A stretch of DNA of 64,000 nt from Dillenia suffruticosa. Lineage: Eukaryota > Streptophyta > Magnoliopsida > Dilleniales > Dilleniaceae. Below are positions 1 to 12,311 of the stretch, piece after piece. The stretch is from NCBI GenBank assembly GCA_033439265.1, contig JAVTVX010000010.1, positions 2,046,001 through 2,110,000 of the forward strand, written 5' to 3'. The notes under the pieces are model-generated. The model was not told the origin of the DNA and ran no database searches. It saw nothing but the letters and a program-made list of their open reading frames with translations. The position numbers and the translations under genes were made by a program. Position 1 is the first letter of the stretch; each line of letters opens with the position of its first letter.

Positions 1-218
1 AGCGACGGAGGGAGGGGTTGCAGGAGCGTCACGGGTGGCGGAGTGAGGGGGCTTGTCGCGTTTTAAAGACGTGATATGTGACTTTCGGTTAATCGGGTAT
101 TATCATGTAGTGTTACGGATCTAACTTGTAACAAAATGAGAGTAGATCTTAAATTTTTTTTTGTCCCAAGATCGTTTAAAATTTTTCTTTTTTTTATGTT
201 TAATTCCGTACACGACTC
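1..218. mobile_element. Right end of a foldback TIR element, cut by the window start
   Basis: The segment matches the right end of the complete element at 9967-11310. Both have a GTCGCG...AAGACG stretch, a T-rich block with a CCCAAGATCGTTTAAA-like core (cf. TCTTGGGTTGTTTAAA), and a terminus close to AATTCCGTACATGACTC. Here it reads AATTCCGTACACGACTC, ending near 218. The left part lies outside the window, so length and target-site duplication cannot be checked. Confidence 0.55.
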
Positions 219-294
219 GATCACGCTTCTCGCAGCTTCGCCACCCCCCGTCAATCTAACACAAAACAAAACCTACCCCTTCCCCGCTCGCTAG

Positions 295-387
295 CTCTCT
301 CTCTCTCTCTCTCTCTGCAAGCCAAAAATCACCATTTCTTGGCCATCTAAGAGGTACAAAAAATCATCTCTCTCTCTCTCTCTCTCT
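295..387. repeat. Two CT microsatellites in the leader of the trihelix gene
   Basis: Runs of CT lie at about 295-316 and 367-387, just upstream of the inferred leader-intron donor. CT-rich tracts in plant 5' leaders often mark the core promoter/5' UTR, so transcription probably starts near here. Confidence 0.7.
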
Positions 388-418
388 GTTATCCTATTTT
401 ATGCGAAAGCTTAAGCCG

Positions 419-664
419 GTGAGTCATTCTCAGACTTTAAACCCCCTGAAATTCTGACGAACTTACGAACCTTAGAACAGTGAATTTGAGCGTGTCTGAA
501 AACCCTCGAATGTAAATCTTCACAAGTAAAGCTTATTTTTTGTGACCGTTCTTTTTCTAGAGTTTCTGATTTTCATAATTGGATCACGGATATTGTAACT
601 ACGGTTTTTTCTTGAGGTTGTTAGGTATTAATTTGGTATTTTGGAATTGATTGTTTCATTAAAG
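419..664 (+). other. Probable 5'-UTR intron of the trihelix gene
   Basis: A strong donor (CCG|GTGAGT, GT at 419-420) and an acceptor (TTTCATTAAAG, AG at 663-664) bracket a 246-bp T-rich segment ending one base before the ATG at 666. This would be a leader intron. No transcript evidence is available. Confidence 0.55.
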
Positions 665-665
665 A

Positions 666-1916
666 ATGGATGCTTCAGGTTTAGGAGGTGGGCTTATGTC
701 TGCTTCAGGGTCAGGTTTATTGGACCTTGAAAATCCTATTCGTAGACACCCACGAAGGCAAATATCTGATCCACAGCACAATAATCACATGATAAATATG
801 ATGGTAGGTCTTGGGAATAATAATAATCCGATGACCCAGAAAGGAATTTCTTTGAATTTCAATAAAGGGAAGGCCATTGTGCCAAATCCTACTAATAACA
901 GCAAGACTAGTAAAGAAGATGAACCAAGTTTTGATGAAGACAGAAATGGTGAGAATTTGAATGGGGCAAAGGGGAAAAATGGCTCGCATTGGCAGCGAAT
1001 GAAATGGACTGACAATGTGGTAAGGCTTCTTATAGCTGTGGTTGCATGTGTTGGGGATGATGGTATGCTTGAGGGTGTGGAAGGGTTGAAGAGGAAACCA
1101 GGGATGTCGCAAAAGAAGGGCAAGTGGAAAACTGTCTCAAAGATAATGATAAGTAACGGTTGTTGTGTTTCGCCTCAGCAATGTGAGGATAAGTTTAATG
1201 ATTTGAATAAACGGTACAAGAAGTTAAATGATATACTGGGGAGAGGGACAACTTGTAATGTTGTAGAAAATCCTGATCTTTTGGATTCAATGCCGCAAAT
1301 CTCAGCAAAATTGAAAGAAGACGTTAACAAGATATTGAGCTCTAAACACTTGTTTTACCAGGAAATGTGTGCTTACCATAATGGACTGAAGATACCCAAT
1401 TGCCAGGATACTGATCTTCAAGGCATGTCAGTGCCGCTTCTTCAATGCTTAAAAGATGTTAATGGTTCAGAGGAGGAAGAAGTAGATGATGATTCTGAGT
1501 CTGGGGGTGATTTTTGGGATAATGAGGATGAGAATAATGCTCAAGAAGATTCAGGAAGATTGACAGAGTTTGGCGAGAGAAGGATGGTCAATGAAGTGAA
1601 TGAAGGTATCTGGTCCCACCGTGCAGGACCAAATGCCTTCGGTGCTGAACTGGCTGGGATACTTCAAGACCCCACAAAATCTCCATGGGAACAAAGAGAA
1701 TGGATAAAGACTCAGTTGTTGCAACTCCAAGAGCAGAGACTAAGCTTACAGGCTCAAGCATTGAAGCTGGAAAAACGGGGTCTTAAGTGGCAAAGATTCT
1801 GCAGCAAGAAAGACTGGGAGTTGGAGAGGATGATGCTGGAAAATGAGAGGATGAGATTAGAAAATGAGCGAATGACGTTGCAGCTGAAGCAAAAGGAGCT
1901 GGAGATTGACCTTTAA
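666..1916 (+). CDS. Trihelix (GT/Myb-SANT-like) transcription factor
   Basis: Single-exon 416-residue protein, likely a nuclear DNA-binding factor. The trihelix domain spans about residues 107-192, starting QRMKWTD (W114) and continuing KKGKWKTVSK (W154) and CEDKFNDLNKRYKKLN (F177), the usual tandem-aromatic spacing. A Gly/Asn-rich N-terminus precedes it. An acidic stretch (about 268-292) and a long Glu/Leu/Arg-rich coiled coil (about 342-412) follow. This layout is that of the Arabidopsis At1g21200/At1g76870 type, distantly related to HRA1; assignment within the family is inference. The ATG at 666 is the first in frame and sits one base after a plausible leader-intron acceptor. No truncation is seen. 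Confidence 0.9.
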   Translation: MDASGLGGGLMSASGSGLLDLENPIRRHPRRQISDPQHNNHMINMMVGLGNNNNPMTQKGISLNFNKGKAIVPNPTNNSKTSKEDEPSFDEDRNGENLNGAKGKNGSHWQRMKWTDNVVRLLIAVVACVGDDGMLEGVEGLKRKPGMSQKKGKWKTVSKIMISNGCCVSPQQCEDKFNDLNKRYKKLNDILGRGTTCNVVENPDLLDSMPQISAKLKEDVNKILSSKHLFYQEMCAYHNGLKIPNCQDTDLQGMSVPLLQCLKDVNGSEEEEVDDDSESGGDFWDNEDENNAQEDSGRLTEFGERRMVNEVNEGIWSHRAGPNAFGAELAGILQDPTKSPWEQREWIKTQLLQLQEQRLSLQAQALKLEKRGLKWQRFCSKKDWELERMMLENERMRLENERMTLQLKQKELEIDL

Positions 1917-2722
1917 AAGATCAGAAGCGTCACTAGACCCCAACGTTCTTGGAACAGAGAGACCTCTAGGAAGAGATCAGAATCAGATTGATTTGGGCAA
2001 GATACAAGAGCTCCCTTGCATGAGTGTTCATTGTAATGCTATTCTCATGCTTGGTGTTTCTGTAAAATTCTGCTTCAAACCTTTGAAGATTGAAGTACAA
2101 GGGGGAAATACTAACTTGTGAGTCGATTGGAGGGCTTCTGTTTTCTGATGTATCTACGTACCAACCGTTCTGCTGTATGGTTCGGTAGCTACAATTGATA
2201 TTAATCTCTTTGGAAAGCGTCTTCCTGTGTTAACAGAGTAATAATACAATACATTTTTTTTACTGATCCATGATGAGTTGTGTTAGTTGATGCCTTTTTC
2301 CTTTCTGGAGGGGTATTGGCTTCTACTTTTGTGTAAAGGATCTACAAATTGCAGTTATGCATTGACAGCAGTGATTAATCAATGTTTTTCTTGTTTTCAG
2401 AGGCATGAGTGCAAAGATGATCTTGTTTAAAGGGCTTCCATCAAATTCAGCGCCACAGCAGGCGCGTGAGCTTCATGCGCTGTCTTCCTGATGGCACTCT
2501 GCCACCAAGTTTTGGTTTCCTCCATTCTTGATATCTCTAATTTTGACGGTGGTATCAGTTTTTAATCAGACATCTCTATCCTGGGATTTGGGCTACATGC
2601 GTCATTGTCTGAGTGTGGGAAAGGCACTTGAAGGCTATTCATATCTTTCTAATTTTCTCATTTTTTTTAACCAACTGTATCTCTCGATTCTTAAATATTT
2701 TTCATATTCTTTATACGATTGA
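1917..2722 (+). other. 3' UTR and flank of the trihelix gene
   Basis: Non-coding sequence after the stop codon. A polypyrimidine-CAG acceptor-like site ends at 2400, so a spliced or extended 3' UTR is possible. Small open frames here have no recognisable product. Confidence 0.4.
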
Positions 2723-5640
2723 AAAATATATTTTTTAAGAGAATTTAAATATATAAATTTCAAATTACAAAATATAGTATTTTAAATGATACGAGTACAT
2801 TAAATTTTGTTTAGAGTTTAAAATATTTTATAATATATTCTGCGGATGCATATCAAAATTTACAGATTTAATCATCATGTTATAAATATATTACTTTGTT
2901 TTGTTAAATTAAGAGCATTTTGTTAAACCAATTTCAAGTTGTCATTAATGCACCAGAAATAATGTTCGTGGTATTTTTCATATTTTTAATACCCAAAAGA
3001 GGTAGAAAACAATCTTACTATGATAAAAATGAAGATCTAAATAAACCAATAAACACAATTTTCGTATAAAAATTATAAAATTCAAGTTAGATTGGAATCA
3101 CTTACCTTTTTCGATAGTTGAGTATTTTAAATTTAGAATATGTCATAAAATTGGATTACATTTTATTGTTCAGAATTTAAATACCATTGATGGAGAATGA
3201 TCAACTTTCGTTAAACCCTTTCCTTCTTTATTTCTTAAGTGTGAAGATCTCTCTCCTTTCTCACCCTCACAAAAGGTTTCATCACTCTTTTTTTTTGTCA
3301 TTCACGTGTGTGTGTTTTTTAAAATATATGAGAAGTTAGTGGAAATCCAACAGAGAAAGGTATTGTGAGAGATGAATGGAAGGTTGAAAGGTGGTTTCCA
3401 AAAAAAAAAAAAAAAACCCCTTCTTTTTTGTCTCCCTATTCAGATATGAACAATATGGGCTTTGAGTCGGGTCTACCCACTTGGGTGGACCCGGATCTGT
3501 TTTCCAACAAGTACAATGCTCTTGCATGCTGGCAGAGACGTGACTGCAATGAAGGGTAGTTTTCTACCATTCTTGTCTGGAAAAAATTTACTAGTACAAT
3601 TTTATGAAAAAAATAAAAAGAGTAGGATTTAGGACTTTTGGCAGCTTATTTATATCCATGACATATGAATCTTCTGCTACAATTCGATCACTTTCCATGG
3701 TAAGATGCCTAAACTACCTCTGGGGCTTTAATTTTCATATTTGAATGTCTAAAGCCTCAATGACCCAGAAACCAGTTATCTACAGGGTGAACATAGCGCG
3801 ACCGTTAACCTTTATTGCTCAGCTAATCAGAACAAGCCACATCAGACCTTGAGAGAATGAACGCCATGTACATAGCCTTTTTGCTTGTTTTTTGCGGAAT
3901 ACTCTTTAATCCTATCATTTGCTTGTACTGACTTCTTAACGCATGCACTTGTGAAGAGTAAAAGAATGACTGTGATACTTATGCGGCCCTTTGTGTAGCA
4001 GTGTTGCCTCTTATAATGCATGATAGATATTTTTGCCGAGTTAGATAAGAATTTTATGTTTTTGGGTTATGCAATAATTGCCTAGTCTCCTTGAACAGGT
4101 TAAAACTATGGTGAATTTATTGTTTGTATATCACCATACATGTATGCGCATTCATTTTGTAGCTCATTACTTGTTCCATCCAAATTAATTTTTGTATCAA
4201 GATGCTTTGTATGCAGCTTTAACCCCCTTACACTCCCGCCAATTATTTTTCCACCGGCTCTCTAAGTCTAAGTCTAAACTACATGGGTGCTCCATTTGGA
4301 TTTTGTGGTGACAGTTCATGAAAGTCTTCTATGGAGGAGGATAGCATGTTGTTCCTTCTTCAATACAGCAGAACTAATTCTTTCAGTCATGCAAATCTTA
4401 CAATATCTTCGACATAGCCTCCCACTAGAACCCCACTCTATTGAAGATATTGACTAGGCAGCACTTCACGGCATTAATATGCCTCTCGGAAGGTCTTGAT
4501 GCACTTTTCTAACATTTTATGGAAATTCTCTTACAATCTTTGTCATTGTAATTATTCCTTTATTTTTGTAATAATAATAGCACAATCTACAAAAGGTAAA
4601 TATAGTTAATTATCACGATTAATTGTCATTAAATTCATTCATGTTTAAATGAGAATTTATTTATATACATATTTTTGTATTTACCTGTAGATATAAAAAT
4701 TACTTTTACTTATTTGATTATGTATTAAAAAAATCAAATGAGGATAAAAATGGTTATAATTGAAATTAAAATATTCATATATAGATATAAAAATATAAAA
4801 AATAGAATTAAAAATAAAGAGATACGTATTAAATTGAGAGTGTGTTCAATTGTAGATAAAATGTGAGGGTATTATGTAAGGTGATTTGGATATGTGTAAT
4901 GAAAACCAAAAAACGTATCAGTTAGGAGATGTAAGATTTTAAATATATGAGATTTAGTAAAATGTTAAATTATGTCGTTAAAAACCTAGATGTAAATTAT
5001 ACATACAGATATGAGTGTTAATAGATTTAGCTGAGAATATGACTTTAAATAGGAATGAGTGACGTAGGAGAATACAAAACAGTTAAATCATTTCTTTTAT
5101 TATTTTAAGTTTCAATGAATAGTTTCTTTTTTTATTATTTTTATTTTTTAATATTATTTTTTCTAGTTTTACTTTCAAATTTTAATTTTTTGTTTCTTTT
5201 TTTTTATCATATATTTGTGTCATAAACGATCAATGTTAAAATTTGAAATTAAAATTCATTTCGTTGTCGTTATATTAAAAAATCAAATATTTTTGTCATC
5301 AAGCATTTCATGGAAGAAATGGGGTCTTGCATAGGAGTTGCACAAGACGATATAGGATGCCATTCTTTGTAAACCAGAAATTAAAAAAGAAAAGAAAAGA
5401 AATGGAACTTGGGGGTAAATAAGAAAACAACGCAAGGCCTGTCCATGTAATTTTTCAAAGCGCGGCGTCTCCGTAATGGTAAAAACGCTGCGTCACAGTG
5501 CTTTTTCGATCAGAGGTACTAATTAGTGATAACGCCGTTTTCATTCTGCGTCCTTCAAGAACAATCCTCCGGTCTCTCTTTCTCTCCGAAAGTTGAAACT
5601 CGGGTTTCTTTGGTGGGTGTGTAGTTGAAGGCAAAGAGGA
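2723..5640. other. AT-rich intergenic region
   Basis: No gene is recognised. An imperfect 12-bp inverted repeat (CGGGTCTACCCA at 3468-3479, TGGGTGGACCCG at 3482-3493) is the only compact structure noted. The last ~170 bases become GC-richer (CGCGGCG near 5461) and CT-rich, consistent with the promoter and leader of the next gene. Confidence 0.5.
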
Positions 5641-5794
5641 ATGGCTGGCAGAGAAGTTAGAGAATACACCAATCTCACCGACCCCAAAGGTTTTGTTTTA
5701 TTTCCTTTCAATGATTTTCATAACATGTTTTTGCCCTAATTTTGGTATTTGATTATCAAGTGCTTGAGCTTGAATAGAACGCGTAATGGTCGAA

Positions 5795-5829
<35 letters not shown>

Positions 5830-8800
5830 ATTTTGTAATTTAATTTACAGACAAAAAGTGGGGGAGAGGAAAAGATAAAATTGATGATGAAGACATCACT
5901 TTTCAGCGCATGGTTGCCAAGGTTAGAGTTAGAGACCCCTTGTTATTCTCTCTCTGTCTATATTCATTAGTTTTACAGACCTAGATTCACATAGCATGTC
6001 ATATTCTGATCTCAAGGAAAACCTACTATTTAATGCATCAAATGAGCTTGCAACTCATTTTGACATGTAGACATGCAATCTGCTTGTTTACATAATTGAC
6101 CTATTTTTGCCTTGTTTTAGGAAGCATTGTACGCTTGAATCTAGATAACTGAGGACCCTTATACTGATTTTAAGATTTTCCACGAGTCATTGAATAAGTA
6201 TCTGTATTTAGAGTTTTGCAACTTGGGCTGCCTGTTGAAAAGTATTAGTCCTTCTAATACCCACACTGATCACCAATCAAACGGCGCAGGCATGTGTTTG
6301 CCACGTCAATCAAAAAGCTCATGTGGTCAATTTTAGTGTTTTATATAGAAGGGAATGCAAATAAAATTACTTTATTGGTTAGTGGATAACCTTTTGGGGC
6401 ACCCATCCGAGGCTTGTGGGCCTCATGGTACCAGCTCCCCTTCCTTTCTTACCTAAATCAGTGGGGGCAGCCTACCCCCACTGCCCCACGGTGGCTTCGC
6501 ACTGTTACCATAAGTACCTCTGTTAGGGGCTTGATTTTGATTCATGCCTAGCACATTTTGGTAATTAACATTAGGAACAATGCAATCCATGGGGGTTCAG
6601 AGACAAGTTGCTTGTTAGTGGCCTTAACATCCTCTATGTGGGTGAAATATTTTCTCTCTCATTGGATAGAATCCCCAGCACAGGGAAGGGCTTAGGCCGG
6701 TGGAGGATGCTGTTTTAAGCTTGGGAATGATATTTTGGTTGATCAAATCATTGCCCTTGTGAGACTTCTGTTTGTCTTAAGTTTCATAACAGCTGCTAGT
6801 TGGCTTTAGTAGGATAATAATAGCTAAACATGGCTTGCGGTTGATAAGTAAGTGTGTTGTGGCGTGTGACAGTTCCATCTAAATTGGTGCTAAGATTATG
6901 AAGGCAGTGACATAGACCACAGAATTGCTGAAGTTAGGACTAGGGTTCTTATGGTTTACAGTTGAATTGGTAGGAGTTAAGGGCATATTCTTTCATCACA
7001 TACATGTGGCATTGGGTAACTGTTCAGTTAGTTCTAGATAGTGCATCATTGCATATGTTGGATGTTCCAGCTAGCCTAACACTTTGGCATGTCAGGCAGC
7101 AATTGCAAAGTAATGTTCTATATCTTTGCCCATGCATTTTCGTCAGCATCATAAACATATTAAGTTGATTCTATGAAAATGTGTTTGAAAAAAGGTTGCC
7201 AGAAATTTGACTAGCTTATATGAAATGATCCAATATCCATACGGCAACATAGTTGATTTGGAATGCAATGTTTCGTAACAACACGGAAATGATGTATCTA
7301 TTTCTTTTTGCACATAGAAAAATCTCAGGTTTATTGAAAAGAAAGGCCCTGACTTTTGACCATCGGAAGTTCATTTGCATCTTCCACTTGTCATTCCTAT
7401 TCTTTGTTGCCAGAGGTGTGTCTAGTGGCATGATTGTCAGTGTAATAGTTTGGAGGTATGAGACTTATATTTTATATTTTCTATCCAAATTCTTATCTGT
7501 TGCATGTCTTCTTGTTTTCTTTTCTTTGGATTACTTCCTGGGTGTCAGTGTCTCTGCACCATTTAACTAAGTATGAGAAAAATTAGAACTGCAGTTTGCT
7601 GCTGTTTGTGCTTTGTTTGCTTAACATGACTCGATATGCTTTTTCTTTGGACATAATTTCATCCATTGGCAGCTACAATGTAGGCAAAGTCATTTTTGTG
7701 TTATATCTTAATTGAGCAGCATAAATATACCTATCACACCTCTCTCTCTTTACTTTTCTCGAACATCAGAGGAGTTTTCTGATAACATGCCCCGGCAGGG
7801 AATTTGGCTTCTTCTACGGGGTGGCTGATGCAAGCAGATGCAAGAGGTAGCTGGAGAACGTGGAGGTTACCTGCATGGGCGTGGCGGTGCTCTCTCTCTC
7901 TCTCTCTCTCTCATAATAACTTTACTATCTTTTGTGGTTTTAATGGCAGTCTGTCTGTCTCTATCTTTAGTTTATTGATCTTCTTTCTAGTTTTTATTTG
8001 CAGCCTTGGACAGTGATGACCTGCTTTATCTTAAGGAGCAGATGGAAGCTGAGGAGGATGCAGAGCGTCTTCTTCGTCGCACTGAGAAGCGAGCATTTGC
8101 TGCCTTCAAAATATCCTCTTTGTGTCCATTTAATATCATTTTCCCTATTTGCTTGCCTCATTACCCTTCTTTATCTTTTAGCTATTTCAACATAATTTTT
8201 GATACATTCTTGTTCTCTTATGTTTCATTACATCCTTTGCTTAGGACATTGCCTACTTTTGAGCTTGTTCTACTTCACTACCCACTTGTTTAAATGGAGT
8301 ACCTTCCACTCTTCTTCAAAATTGAGACTTTTGTTCTACCAATGCTATCTCTTGGGTCATTGGACAGATTATCATATTTTTTTTATTAATGAGTTGTCTC
8401 TACTTCATGCCCATGTGTGTGTTAACTTCTATGTTTCCTTCTTTTGGAAATTTGATTTAGCAAATCTGGTGAATGATTTTCTCTTGGGTGGGAGGATTTC
8501 ATCTGTTTCTTCTTTGGCTGTAATTCTTTGGCAGTTCGGCCGAGCCTTATAGTAGACTAATTTAACATAATTAAGAGAGTTGGATTGTCTAAATTTCATT
8601 TCGAGTTGTTTAGTCTTGGCATGCCAAAAATGTCTGTGGATGAGCAATCACTGGCACAGTTCTGATGCTGAATTTGATCTAGTTTTGTGTCATGGTGAAT
8701 TGCTTGAAAGTATGCAATGTTTGACTAGGCATAATTGTTTCTTTTTTCCATGTGGTTCTCTGTTTTGTTCCCAATTTCCCTTCACAAACTTAGCCTTTTT

Positions 8801-9365
8801 TGCAAGGTTTCTGCTTTCCTTAATCAACAGACACAAAGCTGCAAAATTAGCTGATTCGTCACCTGCCTCAGTTCCTTTGCCTCTTCGTGTGGAGCCCAAG
8901 CCAAAGAGTGGAATTAGGTGCACTTCTCTCTATTCTCAGGGACTATTTTACATCTTAATTTATCGTGTCAGTTAAACTTTCATGAGTCACAAAGTAGAAG
9001 TCGGATGATTATCCGTAAAAGCACAAATGATGCAGTTTCTGGAACTCAGTGATCGGTGCTGCGTTTCTGATGTGTTGTGTGTGCCTCATAATTTACTCAT
9101 CTGTAGGCAACAAGACCTGCTGAAGAAAGTTGTGGAAGTTAAACCTAAACGGCAAAAAGTTTCAAGCCCATCCTGTGGAAATCAGCCTGGCCCCACCTCA
9201 AGTAATAGTCATTCATCAAGACTTAAGCCTGAAGCCGAAGTCAAGGAACATGCACCATTGGATCAGTCGAGACCAAACAGTTCAACTGATGCAGGTGAGG
9301 TGGTGAACCCTGTTCAGGGCTTGTTAGGTTTAGCATATGAAAATTCGGATGACGAAGATGAGTGA
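5641..9365 (+). CDS. Conserved plant protein of unknown function, 205 aa, six exons
   Basis: Exons 5641-5689, 5851-5921, 7838-7886, 8004-8110, 8835-8917 and 9107-9365 join in frame to 618 nt (205 residues plus stop). The protein starts MAGREVREYTNLTDPKDKKW. It has a charged helical region (LYLKEQMEAEEDAERLLRRT, about 68-87), a basic stretch with KPKRQK (about 131-136), and an acidic end LLGLAYENSDDEDE. No enzyme motif is seen. The N-terminal block looks like one conserved across plants, but I cannot name a function; the basic and acidic parts suggest a nuclear protein (inference). Introns 1, 2, 3 and 5 are GT-AG; intron 4 is AT-AC. Intron 2 is ~1.9 kb without recognisable content. Confidence 0.85.
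8111..8834 (+). other. U12-type AT-AC intron (intron 4 of the 5641-9365 gene)
   Basis: Exon 4 ends ...GCCTTCAAA at 8110. The intron begins ATATCCTCTT, close to the U12 donor consensus ATATCCTT. TTCCTTAAT at 8816-8824 matches the U12 branch site TTCCTTRAY, and the intron ends AC at 8833-8834, about 11 nt after the branch adenosine. Joining 8110 to 8835 keeps the frame (Lys-Lys-Ala-Ala). The nearby AG at 8829-8830 would give a stop after a few codons. Confidence 0.85.
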
Positions 9366-9966
9366 CCATATTCTAGGAAAAGCTAATATGAAATTAGCAT
9401 ATCATGTTTTTTCATTGATGAGGTTAAAGTGTCTTCTTCTTTGTGAATATCCCCCTATTGAATAGATGGGGACAAGTGAGTCCATGGAGTCTTGATCCAA
9501 ATCTAATATTTCGGTCAAATGTTGAGCTTTTAAGGGAGATTGAATTCAAAGTGAATTCTCCAGAGTTTGTCCTTTTTGATTAGTTTTGGTCAGGTGTGTG
9601 GTTCAAATGGATAGGTAACTCTGCCACACTTTAATGGAAAAGAAGCTTTTCTGTGGTAACTAAACTAGCTATTTTTTATTTTTTTGGGTAACTTGACCGT
9701 TCAGTATCCGGAGTTTCGTCTCGACTAATCCAGACTGAGGAGTCTGTCAGATCTCAATTGAGGGGTTTTCTCTCAATAATGTTTTTTTCATAGCCAGTGG
9801 GAGTTGAATTCCTGACCTGGTTTAGGGACGAAGGTGTCATTCTCATTTACGTCAACATATGTTGTTACTAAACTAGCTATTTATATTCGTTGTCTGAATG
9901 ACTAGTTTGTCTATATAGGCCTTTTGAATTTCTCAAGACCCTTTGTCTCAACTTGCTCCAACCAAA
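9366..9966. other. 3' flank of the 205-aa gene
   Basis: Presumed 3' UTR followed by intergenic DNA containing a SINE-like repeat. No further gene is seen. Confidence 0.5.
9672..9862 (-). mobile_element. SINE-like repeat, diverged copy
   Basis: The T-rich start, GGGTAACTTGACC, the GTATCCGGAGTTTCGTC block, GACTAATCCAGACT, and CAATTGAGGGG followed by GGGAGTTGAATTCC parallel the better-preserved minus-strand copy at 41527-41727 in the same order. The tRNA-like A box is not recognisable here. Confidence 0.5.
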
Positions 9967-11310
9967 GGAGTCATGTACGGAATTGATATAAAAAAAAAAA
10001 AATTTAAATAATCCAAGGGAGGAAATTTTTCACAAATGATTCGAATTTGTTGTGGGTTCTACATGCGACCGTATTTGTAGCGGGTTAAACACGCGACAAT
10101 ATCACGTGGCATGGCGTGGAGCTTTACTGCGTCTTGAAGATGTGGCAAAGTCACGTGGCGTTGCGTGGAGCTTTGTCGCATCTTGAAGACACGACAAAGC
10201 TACAGTAAATGGACTCGTAGGATATCGGGTCGATCCGTGGGTCAATAGGCAAAAACACATTACTCGGATGGGCCGATCATACTATCAATATATGTGTTAG
10301 GCAAAACCAAAATCAAAGTTTGAAAAATTCTCTAGTCCAATGAACTTAACCCGTGAATTAGTAGACCCGTTCGTATCATCGATATATGTGTTTGGCTATT
10401 CCAATATATAGAATCTGTGGGTCAAAACAAATATGTGTATTTTCTGAACAGTTAAAAAAATAACAATGTGGAAAAAAAAACTAATTTCTGATATATAAAA
10501 CAGAAAGGAGAAACGAAATAAATAAGATCGGAAAAATAAACATATATAAGTGAATCGAATTATTATTAATATAATTCGATTTTATGTACTTTGTAACCTA
10601 TATTATATTAATAATAATTCGATTTACTTATATATGTTTATTTTTTTGATATTATTTGTTTCGTTTTTCTTTTCTGTTCTATATATTAGAAATTAGTTTT
10701 TTTTCATATTATTATTTTTTTTAACTGTTCAGAAAATACACATATTTGTTTTGACCCACAAATTCTATATGTTGGAGTAGCCGAGCACATAAATGGATGA
10801 TATGAATGGGCCTACTAAGTCACGGGTTGAGTCTATTGGGTCAGAGGGTCTTTCAAATTTCGATTTTGGTTTTCCCTAACACATATATCGATGGTATGGT
10901 CGATCCGTCCAAATAATGTGTTTTGGCCTATTGACCCGTGAGCCGACCCGTTATCCGATGGGCCCGTTTGGTGTAGTTTTGCCACATCTTCAAGACGTAG
11001 AAAGTTCCACGCAACGCCACGTGGATTAGCTGCGTCTTCAAGACGCGACAAAACTCAATGCCGCGTCACGTGGCTTTGCCGCGTCTTGAAGACGCGGCAA
11101 AGCTCCACGCCACGTGGTTTTGTCTCGTCTTCAAGACGCGACAAAGCTCCATGCCATGTCACGTTGCTTTATCGCTTGTTTAACTCGTGACAAATACGGT
11201 CGTGTGTAAAACTCACGACAAATTCATGTCATTAGCGGAAATTTTTTCTCTCTTGGGTTGTTTAAAAAAATAATTTTTATTATTTTTAAATCAATTCCGT
11301 ACATGACTCC
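9967..11310. mobile_element. Foldback (near-palindromic) TIR transposon with target-site duplication
   Basis: The ends are perfect inverted repeats starting GGAGTCATGTACGGAATTGA. The whole element is one long inverted repeat: left arm to about 10573, a loop of about 30 nt (10574-10603), and right arm from 10604. CAACCAAA directly flanks both ends (9959-9966 and 11311-11318). One extra C could make it a 9-bp duplication at the cost of the last TIR base. Arms contain smaller nested hairpins around GCGTCTTGAAGACGC and CACGTGGC. There is no transposase. Long arms and an 8-9-bp duplication fit a non-autonomous MULE-like or hAT-like foldback; the class is uncertain. Confidence 0.85.
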
Positions 11311-11711
11311 CAACCAAATACCCCTGTTCTGTTGTGCATATATCTTATATTGTACAGAACTATATCAGATGACCAAGAAGAGAAGCTGCCAACCCCTTGT
11401 CCATGGACCGATGAAAGTCAATGCCTGTCTTGGTTTCAAAAATCAATGTCTTTTGGCAGCTGATTTCTATTTTCTTTATCAATAATTATAAATTTTATTT
11501 AGACATGGGTCATTTTTATTTTATAGGAGGCCTATGATATAAAACTATCTGAAGAGAAAATCTCTTCTTTGTATAATTACTAAAATAAATTAAAATTATT
11601 ATTGCACGTCAAACATGCCTCCTTAAATAAAATTAGTGGGTGTATTAACCCTTAAATTATAATTATAATACTCTTTAAATAAAATTAGTGGGTATATTAA
11701 TTTGAAATTTA

Positions 11712-11868
11712 GATGGCATGTTAAATTTTTTAACAAAATTTTTTGTTTAAAATTTGAAAATAGAAAAAAGTATGGTGGGAGAATTGATTTTTAATTTAAG
11801 TTTTTATAGATATTCAAACTAAATTAATTATGAGTTTAGGTATCTATCGAAAAATCTTAAAAAAAAAA
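11712..11868 (+). repeat. A-tailed dispersed repeat, copy 1 (diverged)
   Basis: Shows the family order in decayed form: AT-rich head, TTTGAAAATAGAAAAAAGTA, GGTGGGAGAATTGATTTTTA, AAACTAAATTAATTATGA, TATCTATCGA, A-tail. Confidence 0.45.
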
Positions 11869-12311
11869 CCGTTTTTGGAAACACAAAAGAGATAATTATA
11901 TGTTCGATTCTTGAACTTTGTCCCATTTTTATAATTAGTCTCTATAGTTTAAAATGTTACGTCGTGGTCCTTAAACTTTAAAAATCTTATGATTTTAGTC
12001 ATTTCATTACTGACGGTAACAGCATGTCTGTTAATTGTTGATATGGTAGTTTATGTGGTGTACGGATAATGACGTATTATTGCCATGTCAGCACCAAAGG
12101 CATCTCACGTGTGCTATGTGTTTGACTGCCACGTCAGCACCCGCTCGGGGGGATTTTGGTTTCAAATAAAAATTGAAGTCCTCTCTTTCTCCTCCCTCCC
12201 CTTTCTCTCTCTTGTCTCCTCTCTCTCTCTCTCTCACCGAGTGACGAAGATGACGATGAGTGTTTCGAAAATGGGTTTCTTCTGATTCCTCTACTTCTGC
12301 GACTGCTGATC

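Noticed and set aside
8829-8830. Conventional AG acceptor for exon 5 of the 205-aa gene
   Set aside because: Splicing there would read ACACAAAGC... and stop within eight codons; the AC end at 8834 keeps the frame and matches U12 rules.
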